Source of the DNA: JAICTV01 sp035634055 | GTDB lineage: Bacteria > Planctomycetota > Phycisphaerae > Tepidisphaerales > Tepidisphaeraceae | DNA length: 9,706 bases | Direction of reading: 5' to 3' | Assembly: GCA_035634055.1 (NCBI GenBank) | Contig: DASQDR010000205.1 | Span: 1 to 9,706 of the forward strand | Shown: positions 1-5,928 of the stretch, piece by piece | How positions within the stretch are numbered: position 1 is the stretch's first letter | Layout: each line of letters opens with the position of its first letter | The notes under the pieces: generated by a model | The model's database searches: none | Told to the model about the DNA's origin: nothing | The model's input: only the letters and a program-made list of their open reading frames with translations | Position numbers and translations under genes: made by a program

Positions 1-1021
1 CGCGCGCCGCCCGGCCGCGGGCGCGGGCGAGGAAGACCTCAAGCGGCTCGTCCTTCGCCGCGCCGCGCCAATCCACCCACATCTTGCGCGCAGCGTAGTC
101 GGCGGTGATGCGGGCGTCGGCGAAAAAGAGGATCCCGATCCGCCCGGCCGCGTAGACGTCCCGCTGCGCCCCGGCGGGCAACTCGTCCTGCGAGAACGAC
201 GCCGTCACGCCACGCTTGTCGCGCCCCAGCGCCACCAGCGATCCGAACTCGGTGGACCAATCAGTCACCTTCCCGCCCACGCCGTACGCCGACCCCGGCG
301 ACAGCGGCTTGTCGTCCAGCAGGTCGCGGTTGAGCAGCACGAACAGCGGCGAGAGGGCCGCGTTCTGGAACGCACCGGTATCGAGCGCGAACCAGGCGTC
401 CCGCCCGCCGAGCGAGGCGCGGACGTGCGGGATGTTCCGCACGAGTCGCAACTCGTGCGCCCGCCCTTGCTGCTGCGGCGGCGGGGCGAAGGACGCGCGG
501 TCGTACCAGGTGAGGGTGTCGTCGTAGAAGTCGATGGCGACCGGCGACGCCGCGAGCATCTCCCCGCCGACAAACCCGGCGAGCGGGAAGCCCACCATCG
601 TCTGAAGCGCGCGCATGGAGGCGGTGGCGGCCAGCGCGTTGGGAAAGAGGGCGTCGCCGATGGCGAAGGTGTCGCAGGAGACGGTGGTGCCGCTGACATC
701 GCCGCCGACGGCGCTCATGCGCGACCGCCCGAGCGACGGGAGCTTGAGGCGCTGGGCGATCTCCGGGTCCATGATCAGCCCGGACGCGCCGGTGTCGACG
801 ACGAACCAGCCGGCGTCGGCGCCGTTGACCACGCCGCGCGCCAGCACGACCGGGCCGGCGCGGTGGAGCTGCACGGTGACGCGATCCTTGCCCGCCGGCA
901 GGCGGATCACCTGCTCCCCGCCCGCGCCGGCGGGGCGGGTCTGCGCGCGGGCGGGCGGTGCGCCGACGATCCACATCGGCAACACCAGCAGTAGGATCGG
1001 CAGGGCGAGGGATGGGCGCAT
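1..1021 (-). CDS. Retropepsin-like aspartyl protease family protein, secreted; 3' end cut by the window edge
   Basis: The reading frame is open from an ATG at 1021 to the left edge (340 codons visible). Residues 1-26 form a signal peptide (short basic start, hydrophobic core rich in L, I and V, cleavage-like ARA-Q at 24-27), so the protein is probably exported. Two aspartyl protease active-site motifs are visible: VVDTGASG with Asp76, and ALDTGAFQ with Asp214. Each is followed by a hydrophobic-Gly segment typical of the fold (GFVGGE at 149-154, GRIGIL at 293-298). Paired DTG motifs in one chain suggest a two-lobed, pepsin-like arrangement built from retropepsin-like halves; the substrate is unknown. 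The ATG is preceded by GGAG (1030-1033 on the complement) at 8 nt. It is divergent from the permease gene at 1330. Proteolytic activity is inferred from motifs only. The missing C-terminus might add another domain such as PDZ. Confidence 0.85.
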   Translation of the reverse strand, partial: MRPSLALPILLLVLPMWIVGAPPARAQTRPAGAGGEQVIRLPAGKDRVTVQLHRAGPVVLARGVVNGADAGWFVVDTGASGLIMDPEIAQRLKLPSLGRSRMSAVGGDVSGTTVSCDTFAIGDALFPNALAATASMRALQTMVGFPLAGFVGGEMLAASPVAIDFYDDTLTWYDRASFAPPPQQQGRAHELRLVRNIPHVRASLGGRDAWFALDTGAFQNAALSPLFVLLNRDLLDDKPLSPGSAYGVGGKVTDWSTEFGSLVALGRDKRGVTASFSQDELPAGAQRDVYAAGRIGILFFADARITADYAARKMWVDWRGAAKDEPLEVFLARARGRAAR

Positions 1022-1069
1022 CCGGCAAGCTCCAGGCGAGGTTTGGACGGTTCACGCTTGTTGCGCGAT

Positions 1070-1098
1070 GTGCTACCACATTCGCTCGGGCCGGCCAA
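1070..1098 (-). promoter_or_regulatory. Putative sigma70-type promoter for the aspartyl protease gene
   Basis: On the minus strand TTGGCC (1093-1098) and TAGCAC (1070-1075) are separated by exactly 17 nt. Transcription would start near 1063, giving a leader of about 40 nt with GGAG in front of the ATG. The -10 element lies inside an inverted repeat (1068-1081, ATGTG-CTAC-CACAT), which could be an operator. The match to consensus is partial, so this is a position-supported guess. Confidence 0.4.
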
Positions 1099-1254
1099 AC
1101 GACGCGTTCGCGGCGCACCGGCGCGGTCTCGCGCGCGACCGGCACCGCGTCCGCCGCGGGAGAAGCGCCGCCCCGGCGCCCGCTTGGCGTGCGTGCGGTC
1201 GTCCGCTGCGCGGGGCGCGGCGCAGTAAAACCTTGTCGCCCGCCCATTCCAGGA

Positions 1255-1283
1255 TTGCCCGCGGCGCGGCGGCGGGGTACGGT
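1255..1283 (+). promoter_or_regulatory. Putative promoter of the first permease gene
   Basis: TTGCCC (1255-1260) and TACGGT (1278-1283) are separated by 17 nt. The -10 resembles the better-supported TACGCT promoter of the downstream paralogue (3290-3319). A start near 1290 would leave a short leader of about 40 nt containing the hairpin at 1295-1322. Confidence 0.4.
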
Positions 1284-1294
1284 TCGCGGGCGGT

Positions 1295-1322
1295 GCCCCG
1301 TCCCCTGCGGCGGGGCCGTTTT
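1295..1322 (+). promoter_or_regulatory. Hairpin followed by a short T-run in the leader of the first permease
   Basis: GCCCCG (1295-1300) pairs perfectly with CGGGGC (1311-1316) across a 10-nt loop, and TTTT follows at 1319-1322. It ends only 7 nt before the GTG at 1330. It could be a weak attenuator, a translation-blocking structure or chance in GC-rich DNA. The stem is only 6 bp and the T-run is short, so termination is uncertain. Confidence 0.3.
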
Positions 1323-1329
1323 CGATTCA

Positions 1330-3267
1330 GTGCACACCTCCATGGAAGATCGCAGCGATCCGCTCCCCCCGGCGTTGGCCCTGCTCAACAGCGAGCGCCC
1401 GCGCAACGTGAACTGGTTCCAGGCCGGCGCCCTGCTCTTTGGCGACTGGGGCACCAGCCGCCTGTACGTGCTGGGGCTCGCCTTCCTCGTCGCCGGGCGC
1501 AGCAGCTTCCTGCTGATCGCGGCGATGAGCCTGTTGATCCTGGTGGTCGGCTGGGCGTACACGCACATCTGCCGGCTCTACCCGGACGGTGGCGGCGTCT
1601 ATACCGCCGGGCGGCGGCGGGCGCGCATCCTGGGGGTCATTGGGGCGCTGCTGCTGTTCGCCGACTACACCATCACCGCCAGCCTTTCCAGCGTCGAGGC
1701 GTTCCACTACTTCGGGCTCGGCAAGCACGAGCAGCACGCCGCGCAGGTGGCCCAGGACCCGGGCGACGCGATCGTGCTGCCCGAGGAGCAGCACGCCGCC
1801 GACGAGGCGGCCGCCAAGCCCAAGCCGCCGCAGGAATCACTCTGGCACCTGAACAGCCCCGGGCTGTGGGCGATCGTGTCGATCCTGGCGCTGGGGGCGT
1901 TCAACCTGCTGGGGCCGAAGCACACCTCGGCGTTCGCCATCTTCGCGGCGGTGGGGATGGTGGCGATCACGCTGCTGATCGTGGTCTTCGCGCTGCCGCA
2001 GGTGAACTGGTCGCAGGTGCAATGGGGGCAACTCTGGCAGCCGCCGCTGCGCCTGTGGCAGGGGTTCGTCTACATCGTGCTGGCGCTGTCGGGGGTGGAG
2101 GCGATCTCCAACCTGACCGGCGTGATGACCAAGCCGGTCTTCCAGACGGCGCGGCGGTCGATCTACGTGGTCGCAATCGAGGTGGCGGTCTTCAACCTGA
2201 TCCTCGCTGCCGTAATGGTCGCCCTGTCGCCGCCGCGCGACGCCCACAAGGAGGACATGCTCGCCTACATGGCCGGGCAGTACATCGGCGCCTGGGGCGA
2301 GTGGCCGGTCCGCATCCTCGGCGGCCTGCTGCTGCTGAGCGCGACCAACACGGCGGTCAACGGCTTGATGAGCATCCTCTACGTGATGAGCCGCGATCGC
2401 GAGCTGCCGGCGGTGCTCCAGAAGCTCAACGGGTTCGGCGCGCCCTGGCTGGGGGCGGTGGTCGCCGCGAGCGTGCCGGCGGTGGTGCTGCTGTTCTTCC
2501 ACGACCTGGAGACGCTCGCCTCGCTCTACGCCATCGGCGTGGTCGGCGCCGTCGCGCTCAACTGCACGCTGGGGGCGATCCACCCGCGCATGCGGCGCGC
2601 GTGGCGCAAGGCTGCCATCCTCGGGCTCGGCGCGTTCCTCGGGCTGGTCTGGATCACGCTGGCGCTGACCAAGCTGCACGCGCTGGCGTTCGTGACCATC
2701 GTGCTGGCGGTCGGGTTGTCCGCTCGCGCCGTCACGCGCTGGGCGCAGGCGCGGCGCCCGAAGCCGAGCCTGTTGCGGCAGGCGATCATCGAGCAGCTCC
2801 CGCCCGAAGCGTGGAGCCGCCCGCGCATCATGCTCGCCACCGCCGGCTCCGACGAACTCGCGATCCCGGCGATGGAGATCGCCCAGGCGCAGGGGGCGAC
2901 GCTGGTCGTCACCTTCATCCGCGAGGTCGCGCTGAACTACCGCGTTGAGGCCGAGCGGCGGCTCACGCTGGACACCGACCCGGCGGCGCTGGCACTGTTC
3001 ACGGATTTCCTCGCGCACGGGCACAACTACGGCGTCCCGGTCATCCCGGTGTACGACACCGGCCCCAACGGCGCCGAGCTGCTGGCGGAGCACGCGGCGA
3101 TGAACGGGGTGGCGCGGGTGCTGATCGGCTCGAGCCGGCGCGGGGCGCTGCACCACCTGATCAAGGGGAGCTTCCAGCGCCGCCTGGAGGCGCTGCTGCC
3201 GCCGGACGTGCGCGTGGAAGTCCTGAACGCGCCGACCTTTACGCCCCCGACCACCGCCGCCGCCTAG
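1330..3267 (+). CDS. APC-superfamily permease, KUP/KimA-like K+ transporter with C-terminal Usp-like domain (paralogue 1)
   Basis: A 645-residue inner-membrane transporter, probably a proton-coupled K+ importer. About 12 hydrophobic segments span residues 33-468, followed by a cytoplasmic Usp-like domain (about 497-632), the architecture of Bacillus KimA (about 607 aa). Residues I recall as K+ ligands in KimA have counterparts: Asp39 and Tyr46 in GDWGTSRLYVLG, Asp112-Tyr113, Thr116 and Ser120 in ADYTITASLS, Ser254 and Glu257 in LSGVEA, Tyr400 in LYAIGVVG. The Usp nucleotide-binding motif is degenerate (IGSSRRGALHHLIKGS, Arg in place of the second Gly). Residues 129-169 form a long A/E/Q/H-rich loop, 35 residues longer than in the tandem paralogue. 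GTG at 1330 is chosen because the N-terminus from it (MHTSMEDRS) aligns with that of the paralogue (MQTATDGRS); ATG at 1342 is the alternative. Neither has a clear Shine-Dalgarno site. An amino-acid substrate cannot be excluded. Confidence 0.92.
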   Translation: MHTSMEDRSDPLPPALALLNSERPRNVNWFQAGALLFGDWGTSRLYVLGLAFLVAGRSSFLLIAAMSLLILVVGWAYTHICRLYPDGGGVYTAGRRRARILGVIGALLLFADYTITASLSSVEAFHYFGLGKHEQHAAQVAQDPGDAIVLPEEQHAADEAAAKPKPPQESLWHLNSPGLWAIVSILALGAFNLLGPKHTSAFAIFAAVGMVAITLLIVVFALPQVNWSQVQWGQLWQPPLRLWQGFVYIVLALSGVEAISNLTGVMTKPVFQTARRSIYVVAIEVAVFNLILAAVMVALSPPRDAHKEDMLAYMAGQYIGAWGEWPVRILGGLLLLSATNTAVNGLMSILYVMSRDRELPAVLQKLNGFGAPWLGAVVAASVPAVVLLFFHDLETLASLYAIGVVGAVALNCTLGAIHPRMRRAWRKAAILGLGAFLGLVWITLALTKLHALAFVTIVLAVGLSARAVTRWAQARRPKPSLLRQAIIEQLPPEAWSRPRIMLATAGSDELAIPAMEIAQAQGATLVVTFIREVALNYRVEAERRLTLDTDPAALALFTDFLAHGHNYGVPVIPVYDTGPNGAELLAEHAAMNGVARVLIGSSRRGALHHLIKGSFQRRLEALLPPDVRVEVLNAPTFTPPTTAAA

Positions 3268-3289
3268 CGCCTTGGCCGGCCGCCTGCAT

Positions 3290-3319
3290 TTGACACCGCC
3301 GCCCCGGGCTGCCTACGCT
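3290..3319 (+). promoter_or_regulatory. Sigma70-type promoter driving the riboswitch and second permease
   Basis: A perfect -35 hexamer TTGACA (3290-3295) is followed after 18 nt by TACGCT (3314-3319), which keeps the TA...T framework of a -10 box. Transcription would start near 3326, only a few bases before the first conserved part of the c-di-AMP aptamer. That placement strongly supports it as the dedicated promoter of this mRNA leader. Confidence 0.7.
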
Positions 3320-3332
3320 GTGCCCGCAAATT

Positions 3333-3487
3333 GTGACCGCCGAGTCCCGCGCCGCCCGGCGCGGGGGCGGGGGACCCAAGGGCGTCGGCCGTAGAGTGGG
3401 CCGGCACCGGGGGCGAAGGGACTCACGAAAGTCCCAGGGCACTTTCAGGCCCCAGCCCGTCAGCTAACCCCGTAGGCACTTGAAAGG
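3333..3487 (+). promoter_or_regulatory. c-di-AMP riboswitch (ydaO/yuaA type)
   Basis: The conserved blocks of this class appear in order: GCCGAGUCCC near 3339-3348, GGGGGACCCAA at 3369-3379, GGGGGCGAAGGG at 3409-3420, and CCGUCAGCUAACCCCGUAGGC at about 3457-3477. Helices are visible: P1 GCC/GGC (3339-3341/3475-3477); an 8-bp hairpin CCCGCGCC/GGCGCGGG (3346-3353/3358-3365); a 7-bp hairpin around 3384-3406; GGGACT/AGTCCC (3418-3423/3430-3435); and GGGC/GCCC (3437-3440/3449-3452). The loop of the last helix (3442-3449, CUUUCAGG) can pair with the tail after P1 (3479-3486, CUUGAAAG) over 8 bp with one wobble, matching the 3' pseudoknot of the known fold. It precedes a KimA-like K+ transporter, the classic regulon of this RNA. 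The expected effect, from Firmicutes, is repression when c-di-AMP is high. Confidence 0.93.
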
Positions 3488-3667
3488 GCACACGCGCCCG
3501 CGCTCTCCTGCGATGACCGCTCGTCGCGCCGCCTCGTTGTTCGGCGCGCGTTCCCGGGCGGCCATCCACCTCTGAGCCGACGCTGTGCGTCGATGAACGA
3601 TTTCGTGCCCCCGCGCGCGGACAGGACCGACGCGCGGGCGGCCGGCGTTCGTTTTGGATGATCGAAA
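3488..3667 (+). promoter_or_regulatory. Leader between riboswitch and start codon, possible expression platform
   Basis: These 180 nt carry two clear hairpins: CGACGC/GCGTCG with a 3-nt loop (3578-3592), and an 8-bp CCCGCGCG/CGCGCGGG stem with a 13-nt loop (3610-3638). A T-rich run (TTCGTTTT, 3648-3655) follows the second stem after about 9 nt, too far for a canonical intrinsic terminator. Control might therefore work through Rho, a non-canonical terminator or translation initiation. A weak GGA at 3656-3658 is the only Shine-Dalgarno-like element before the ATG at 3668. Confidence 0.4.
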
Positions 3668-5530
3668 ATGCAGACCGCTACGGACGGGCGCTCCAAGCCC
3701 GAGGCGCTGGCGTTGTTGTCCGGCGAGCGCCCGCGGAACGTCGGCTGGCGGCAGGCGGCCGGGCTGCTCTTCGGAGACTGGGGCACCAGCCGCCTGTACG
3801 TCCTGGGGCTCGCCTTCTTCTTCGCCCGCGGCACCAGCGTCTGGCTCATCGCCGCCATGAGCCTGCTCATCCTGGCCGTCGGCTGGGCCTACACGCAGAT
3901 CTGCCGCATCTACCCCGACGGCGGCGGCGTCTACACCGCCGCCAAGCACAAGAGCCAGTCGCTCGCCGTCGTCGGCGCGCTGCTGCTGTTCGCCGACTAC
4001 GTCGTCACCGCCAGCCTCAGCTCCCTCGACGCCTTCCACTACTTCAACCTCCCTCACACCGATTCCCTCTGGGCCGTGAACTCCCCCGGGCTGTGGGCGA
4101 TGGTCTCCATCATCACCATTGGCGGCTTCAACCTGCTCGGGCCGAAGCACACCGGCGCGTTCGCCATCGCGGCGGCAGTCGGGATGATGTTCATCACGCT
4201 GCTGATCACCGCCTTTGCGCTGCCGCAGGTGAACTGGTCGGCCGTGCCGCAGCGGATCGGCCACCTCAGCGAGCCGCCGCGCCTGCTCTGGCTGCACTTC
4301 GTCGGCATCGTGCTGGCGCTGAGCGGCGTGGAGGCGATCGGCAACCTCACCGGCGTGATGAAGAAGCCGGTCGCCCGCACCGCCGGGCGCGCGATCTGGC
4401 TGGTCGCCATCGAGGTCGCGGTCTTCAACATCCTGCTCGCGCTGGCGATGGTCTCTCGCCTGGACGACGGGCAGGGCGCCGAGCACAAGGAGGACATGCT
4501 CGCGTTCCTCGCCAGCGCGTACGTCGGCGGGTGGGGCGAGTGGGCGGTGCGCGCCATCGGCGGCGTGCTGCTGCTGTCAGCGTGCAACACCGTCATCACC
4601 GACATGATCTCCGTTCAGTACCTCATGAGCCGCGACGGCGAGCTGCCGGCGGCGTTCCAGAAGCTCAACCGCTTCGGCGTGCCGTGGGTGCCGGCGGTCA
4701 TCGCCACCGCCGTCCCGTGCCTGGTGCTGCTGGTCAGCCATGATCTCGAGCACCTCGCCGCCCTGTACGCCATCGGCGTGGTGGGCGCGGTCGCCATCAA
4801 CATCACGCTGGTCTCCACGCACCCGCGGCTGCGCAGCCGGTGGCGCAAGGGGGCGGCGCTGTCGCTGGGCGCGCTGCTCGGCCTCATCTGGGTGACGCTG
4901 GCGCTGACCAAGCTGCACGCGCTGGCGTTCGTGACGATCGTGATGATCGTCGGGCTCAGCGCCCGCCAGCTCACCCGTTACCTCGCCCGCCGCCGCCCGG
5001 ACCGACCGAGCCTGCTCCGCCGCGCGATCGCCGACCAGCTCCAAGGCGCCAACCTCGCCCGCCGCCGCATCCTCATCGGCACCTACGGCTCCGACCTGCT
5101 GGCGACGGCCGCGCTGGAGGAGGCGCGGCGGCTCGACGCGGCGCTGGTCGTCTGCTTCATCCGCCAGGTGAAGCTGAGCTACAAGTACGACGAGAAGCGG
5201 CTGACGATCGACACCGACCCCGCCGCCCTGCGCGCGTTCTCGCGCTTCCTGGAGCTGGGCCACCAGGCGGGCGTGCCGGTGATCCCGGTCTACGACAGCG
5301 GCCCCGACGCCGCCGAGCTTCTGGCCGAGAACGCCGCCACCTGGGGCTGCGACCGCGTCCTGATCGGCACCAGCCGTCAGGGCGTGCTGTACCACCTGAT
5401 CAAGGGGCACTTCCAGCGTCGCCTGGAAGCGCTGCTCCCGCCGGAGATCCCGGTGCAGGTGATCAGCCCGCAGGACCCGTCCTCCAGCGGCGACGAGCCC
5501 GAGCCCGCCGAACCCGCCCAAACCGCCTGA
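3668..5530 (+). CDS. APC-superfamily permease, KUP/KimA-like K+ transporter with C-terminal Usp-like domain (paralogue 2, riboswitch-controlled)
   Basis: A 620-residue paralogue of the upstream gene, colinear over nearly its whole length, so the two arose by tandem duplication. About 12 membrane segments (residues 31-437) precede a cytoplasmic Usp-like domain (about 466-600). The putative K+-site residues are kept: Asp37, Tyr44, Asp110-Tyr111, Thr114, Ser118, Ser219, Glu222, Tyr367. The loop after FHYF is only 6 residues before SLW, against 41 in paralogue 1. The Usp motif is more degraded (IGTSRQGVLYHLIKGH: Arg for the second Gly, His for the final Ser/Thr), so ATP binding in the usual mode is doubtful. 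The tail from 601 is acidic and proline-rich. The ATG at 3668 is the first in frame after the leader. It has its own promoter and a c-di-AMP riboswitch. The proposed role is K+ uptake shut down at high c-di-AMP; the substrate is inferred from residues and regulation. Confidence 0.93.
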   Translation: MQTATDGRSKPEALALLSGERPRNVGWRQAAGLLFGDWGTSRLYVLGLAFFFARGTSVWLIAAMSLLILAVGWAYTQICRIYPDGGGVYTAAKHKSQSLAVVGALLLFADYVVTASLSSLDAFHYFNLPHTDSLWAVNSPGLWAMVSIITIGGFNLLGPKHTGAFAIAAAVGMMFITLLITAFALPQVNWSAVPQRIGHLSEPPRLLWLHFVGIVLALSGVEAIGNLTGVMKKPVARTAGRAIWLVAIEVAVFNILLALAMVSRLDDGQGAEHKEDMLAFLASAYVGGWGEWAVRAIGGVLLLSACNTVITDMISVQYLMSRDGELPAAFQKLNRFGVPWVPAVIATAVPCLVLLVSHDLEHLAALYAIGVVGAVAINITLVSTHPRLRSRWRKGAALSLGALLGLIWVTLALTKLHALAFVTIVMIVGLSARQLTRYLARRRPDRPSLLRRAIADQLQGANLARRRILIGTYGSDLLATAALEEARRLDAALVVCFIRQVKLSYKYDEKRLTIDTDPAALRAFSRFLELGHQAGVPVIPVYDSGPDAAELLAENAATWGCDRVLIGTSRQGVLYHLIKGHFQRRLEALLPPEIPVQVISPQDPSSSGDEPEPAEPAQTA

Positions 5531-5564
5531 GCGCGGCCCTCCGCCCCTGCCACCGCGGCGGCGG

Positions 5565-5769
5565 GAAATTGGGTTCGTTTTGGCGAATCAACCTCGCGGC
5601 CGAATCGGGTTCGTTTCGCCAAATCTCCGGTGCCGCGAAATTGGGTTCGTTTTGACCGACATCCGACGGCGCGCGAAATTGGGTTCGTTTTCGACAAATG
5701 ACCGCCATGCAGGATGGGCGCCTGCTCGCCAGACACCTCCGGCTCTCAGAAATGGGCTCTGTTTTCGCC
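5565..5769. repeat. Planctomycete-type repeat array, consensus GAAATTGGGTTCGTTTT, about 37-bp spacing
   Basis: Clear copies start at 5565, 5602, 5637, 5675 and 5749. The spacings are 37, 35, 38 and 74 nt, so one position is skipped; a badly decayed copy (ATGGGCGCCTGCTCGCC, about 5714-5730) sits there. Copies vary slightly (TTTTGGC, TTTCGCC, TTTTGAC, TTTTCGAC ends) and are separated by unrelated GC-rich 15-18-mers. Because the period is not a multiple of three, reverse-strand translation gives KTNPIS, QNEPNF and KRTQF in different frames. This points to a DNA- or RNA-level element and not a protein repeat. I recall such peptide strings from hypothetical proteins in planctomycete genomes; the function is unknown. 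Confidence 0.9.
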
Positions 5770-5788
5770 GGCCTCACGCAGGCCGGCG
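5766..5788. repeat. Perfect inverted repeat (hairpin)
   Basis: CGCCGGCCT (5766-5774) and AGGCCGGCG (5780-5788) form a 9-bp stem with a CACGC loop, abutting the last repeat copy. The TTTT run lies on the 5' side on the plus strand, and on the minus strand it becomes an A-run. It is therefore not an intrinsic terminator in either direction, but it could still mark the 3' end of a converging transcript. Confidence 0.6.
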
Positions 5789-5928
5789 GGCCCCGGCGTC
5801 AGCGCACCGCTTCAACGCGGGCGGACGGGCGCCGTGGCTGCGGGAGCCAAAGTAGCAACGGAATTCCAGGTTGTCGGCCAAAATCCGCGCGCCAGATCTC
5901 CCGCCCGTGCCCCTGCGAGCGGCCGCGG

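Larger units (their letters stand above)
1022..1329. other. Divergent intergenic region between protease and first permease
   Basis: This 308-bp gap holds outward-facing promoter candidates for both flanking genes (1070-1098 on the minus strand, 1255-1283 on the plus strand) and a G+C hairpin just before the permease start. The middle part, about 1100-1250, is extremely GC-rich, without a convincing gene or motif. I looked here for the c-di-AMP aptamer signature found at 3333-3487 and did not see it. Confidence 0.6.
5531..5928. other. Convergent intergenic region with repeat array
   Basis: This 398-bp gap separates the 3' ends of the second permease and the M48 protease. It holds the repeat array (5565-5769) and a perfect 9-bp hairpin (5766-5788). 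I see no canonical intrinsic terminator for either gene. Short open frames crossing it read the repeats in several frames on both strands and do not look like genes. Confidence 0.7.

Noticed and set aside
1022..1329. Second c-di-AMP riboswitch upstream of the first permease
   Set aside because: None of the conserved blocks (GGGGACCCAA, GGGGNGAA, GUCAGCUAACC) is present.
615..2948. Long plus-strand open frame (777 codons) overlapping the protease gene and the first permease
   Set aside because: It runs out of frame through a clear permease coding sequence. Its translation is rich in Arg, Ala, Gly and Pro with no recognisable domain: a shadow caused by high GC.
1837..3156. Minus-strand open frame antisense to the first permease
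   Set aside because: His/Gln/Arg/Asp-rich translation typical of antisense GC shadows; no start signal or domain. Similar frames at 3464-4486 and 4577-5521 were rejected for the same reason.
5565..5769. CRISPR array
   Set aside because: Repeats are only about 17-20 nt and differ from each other, spacers of 15-18 nt are too short, and no cas gene is near.
5377..5777. Small proteins encoded across the repeat array on the minus strand
   Set aside because: The same motif is read in different frames as KTNPIS, QNEPNF and KRTQF because its period is not a multiple of three. The frames also overlap the 3' end of the permease gene.
5766..5788. Intrinsic terminator for either converging gene
   Set aside because: The stem is perfect, but the T-run is on the wrong side for the plus strand and becomes an A-run for the minus strand.
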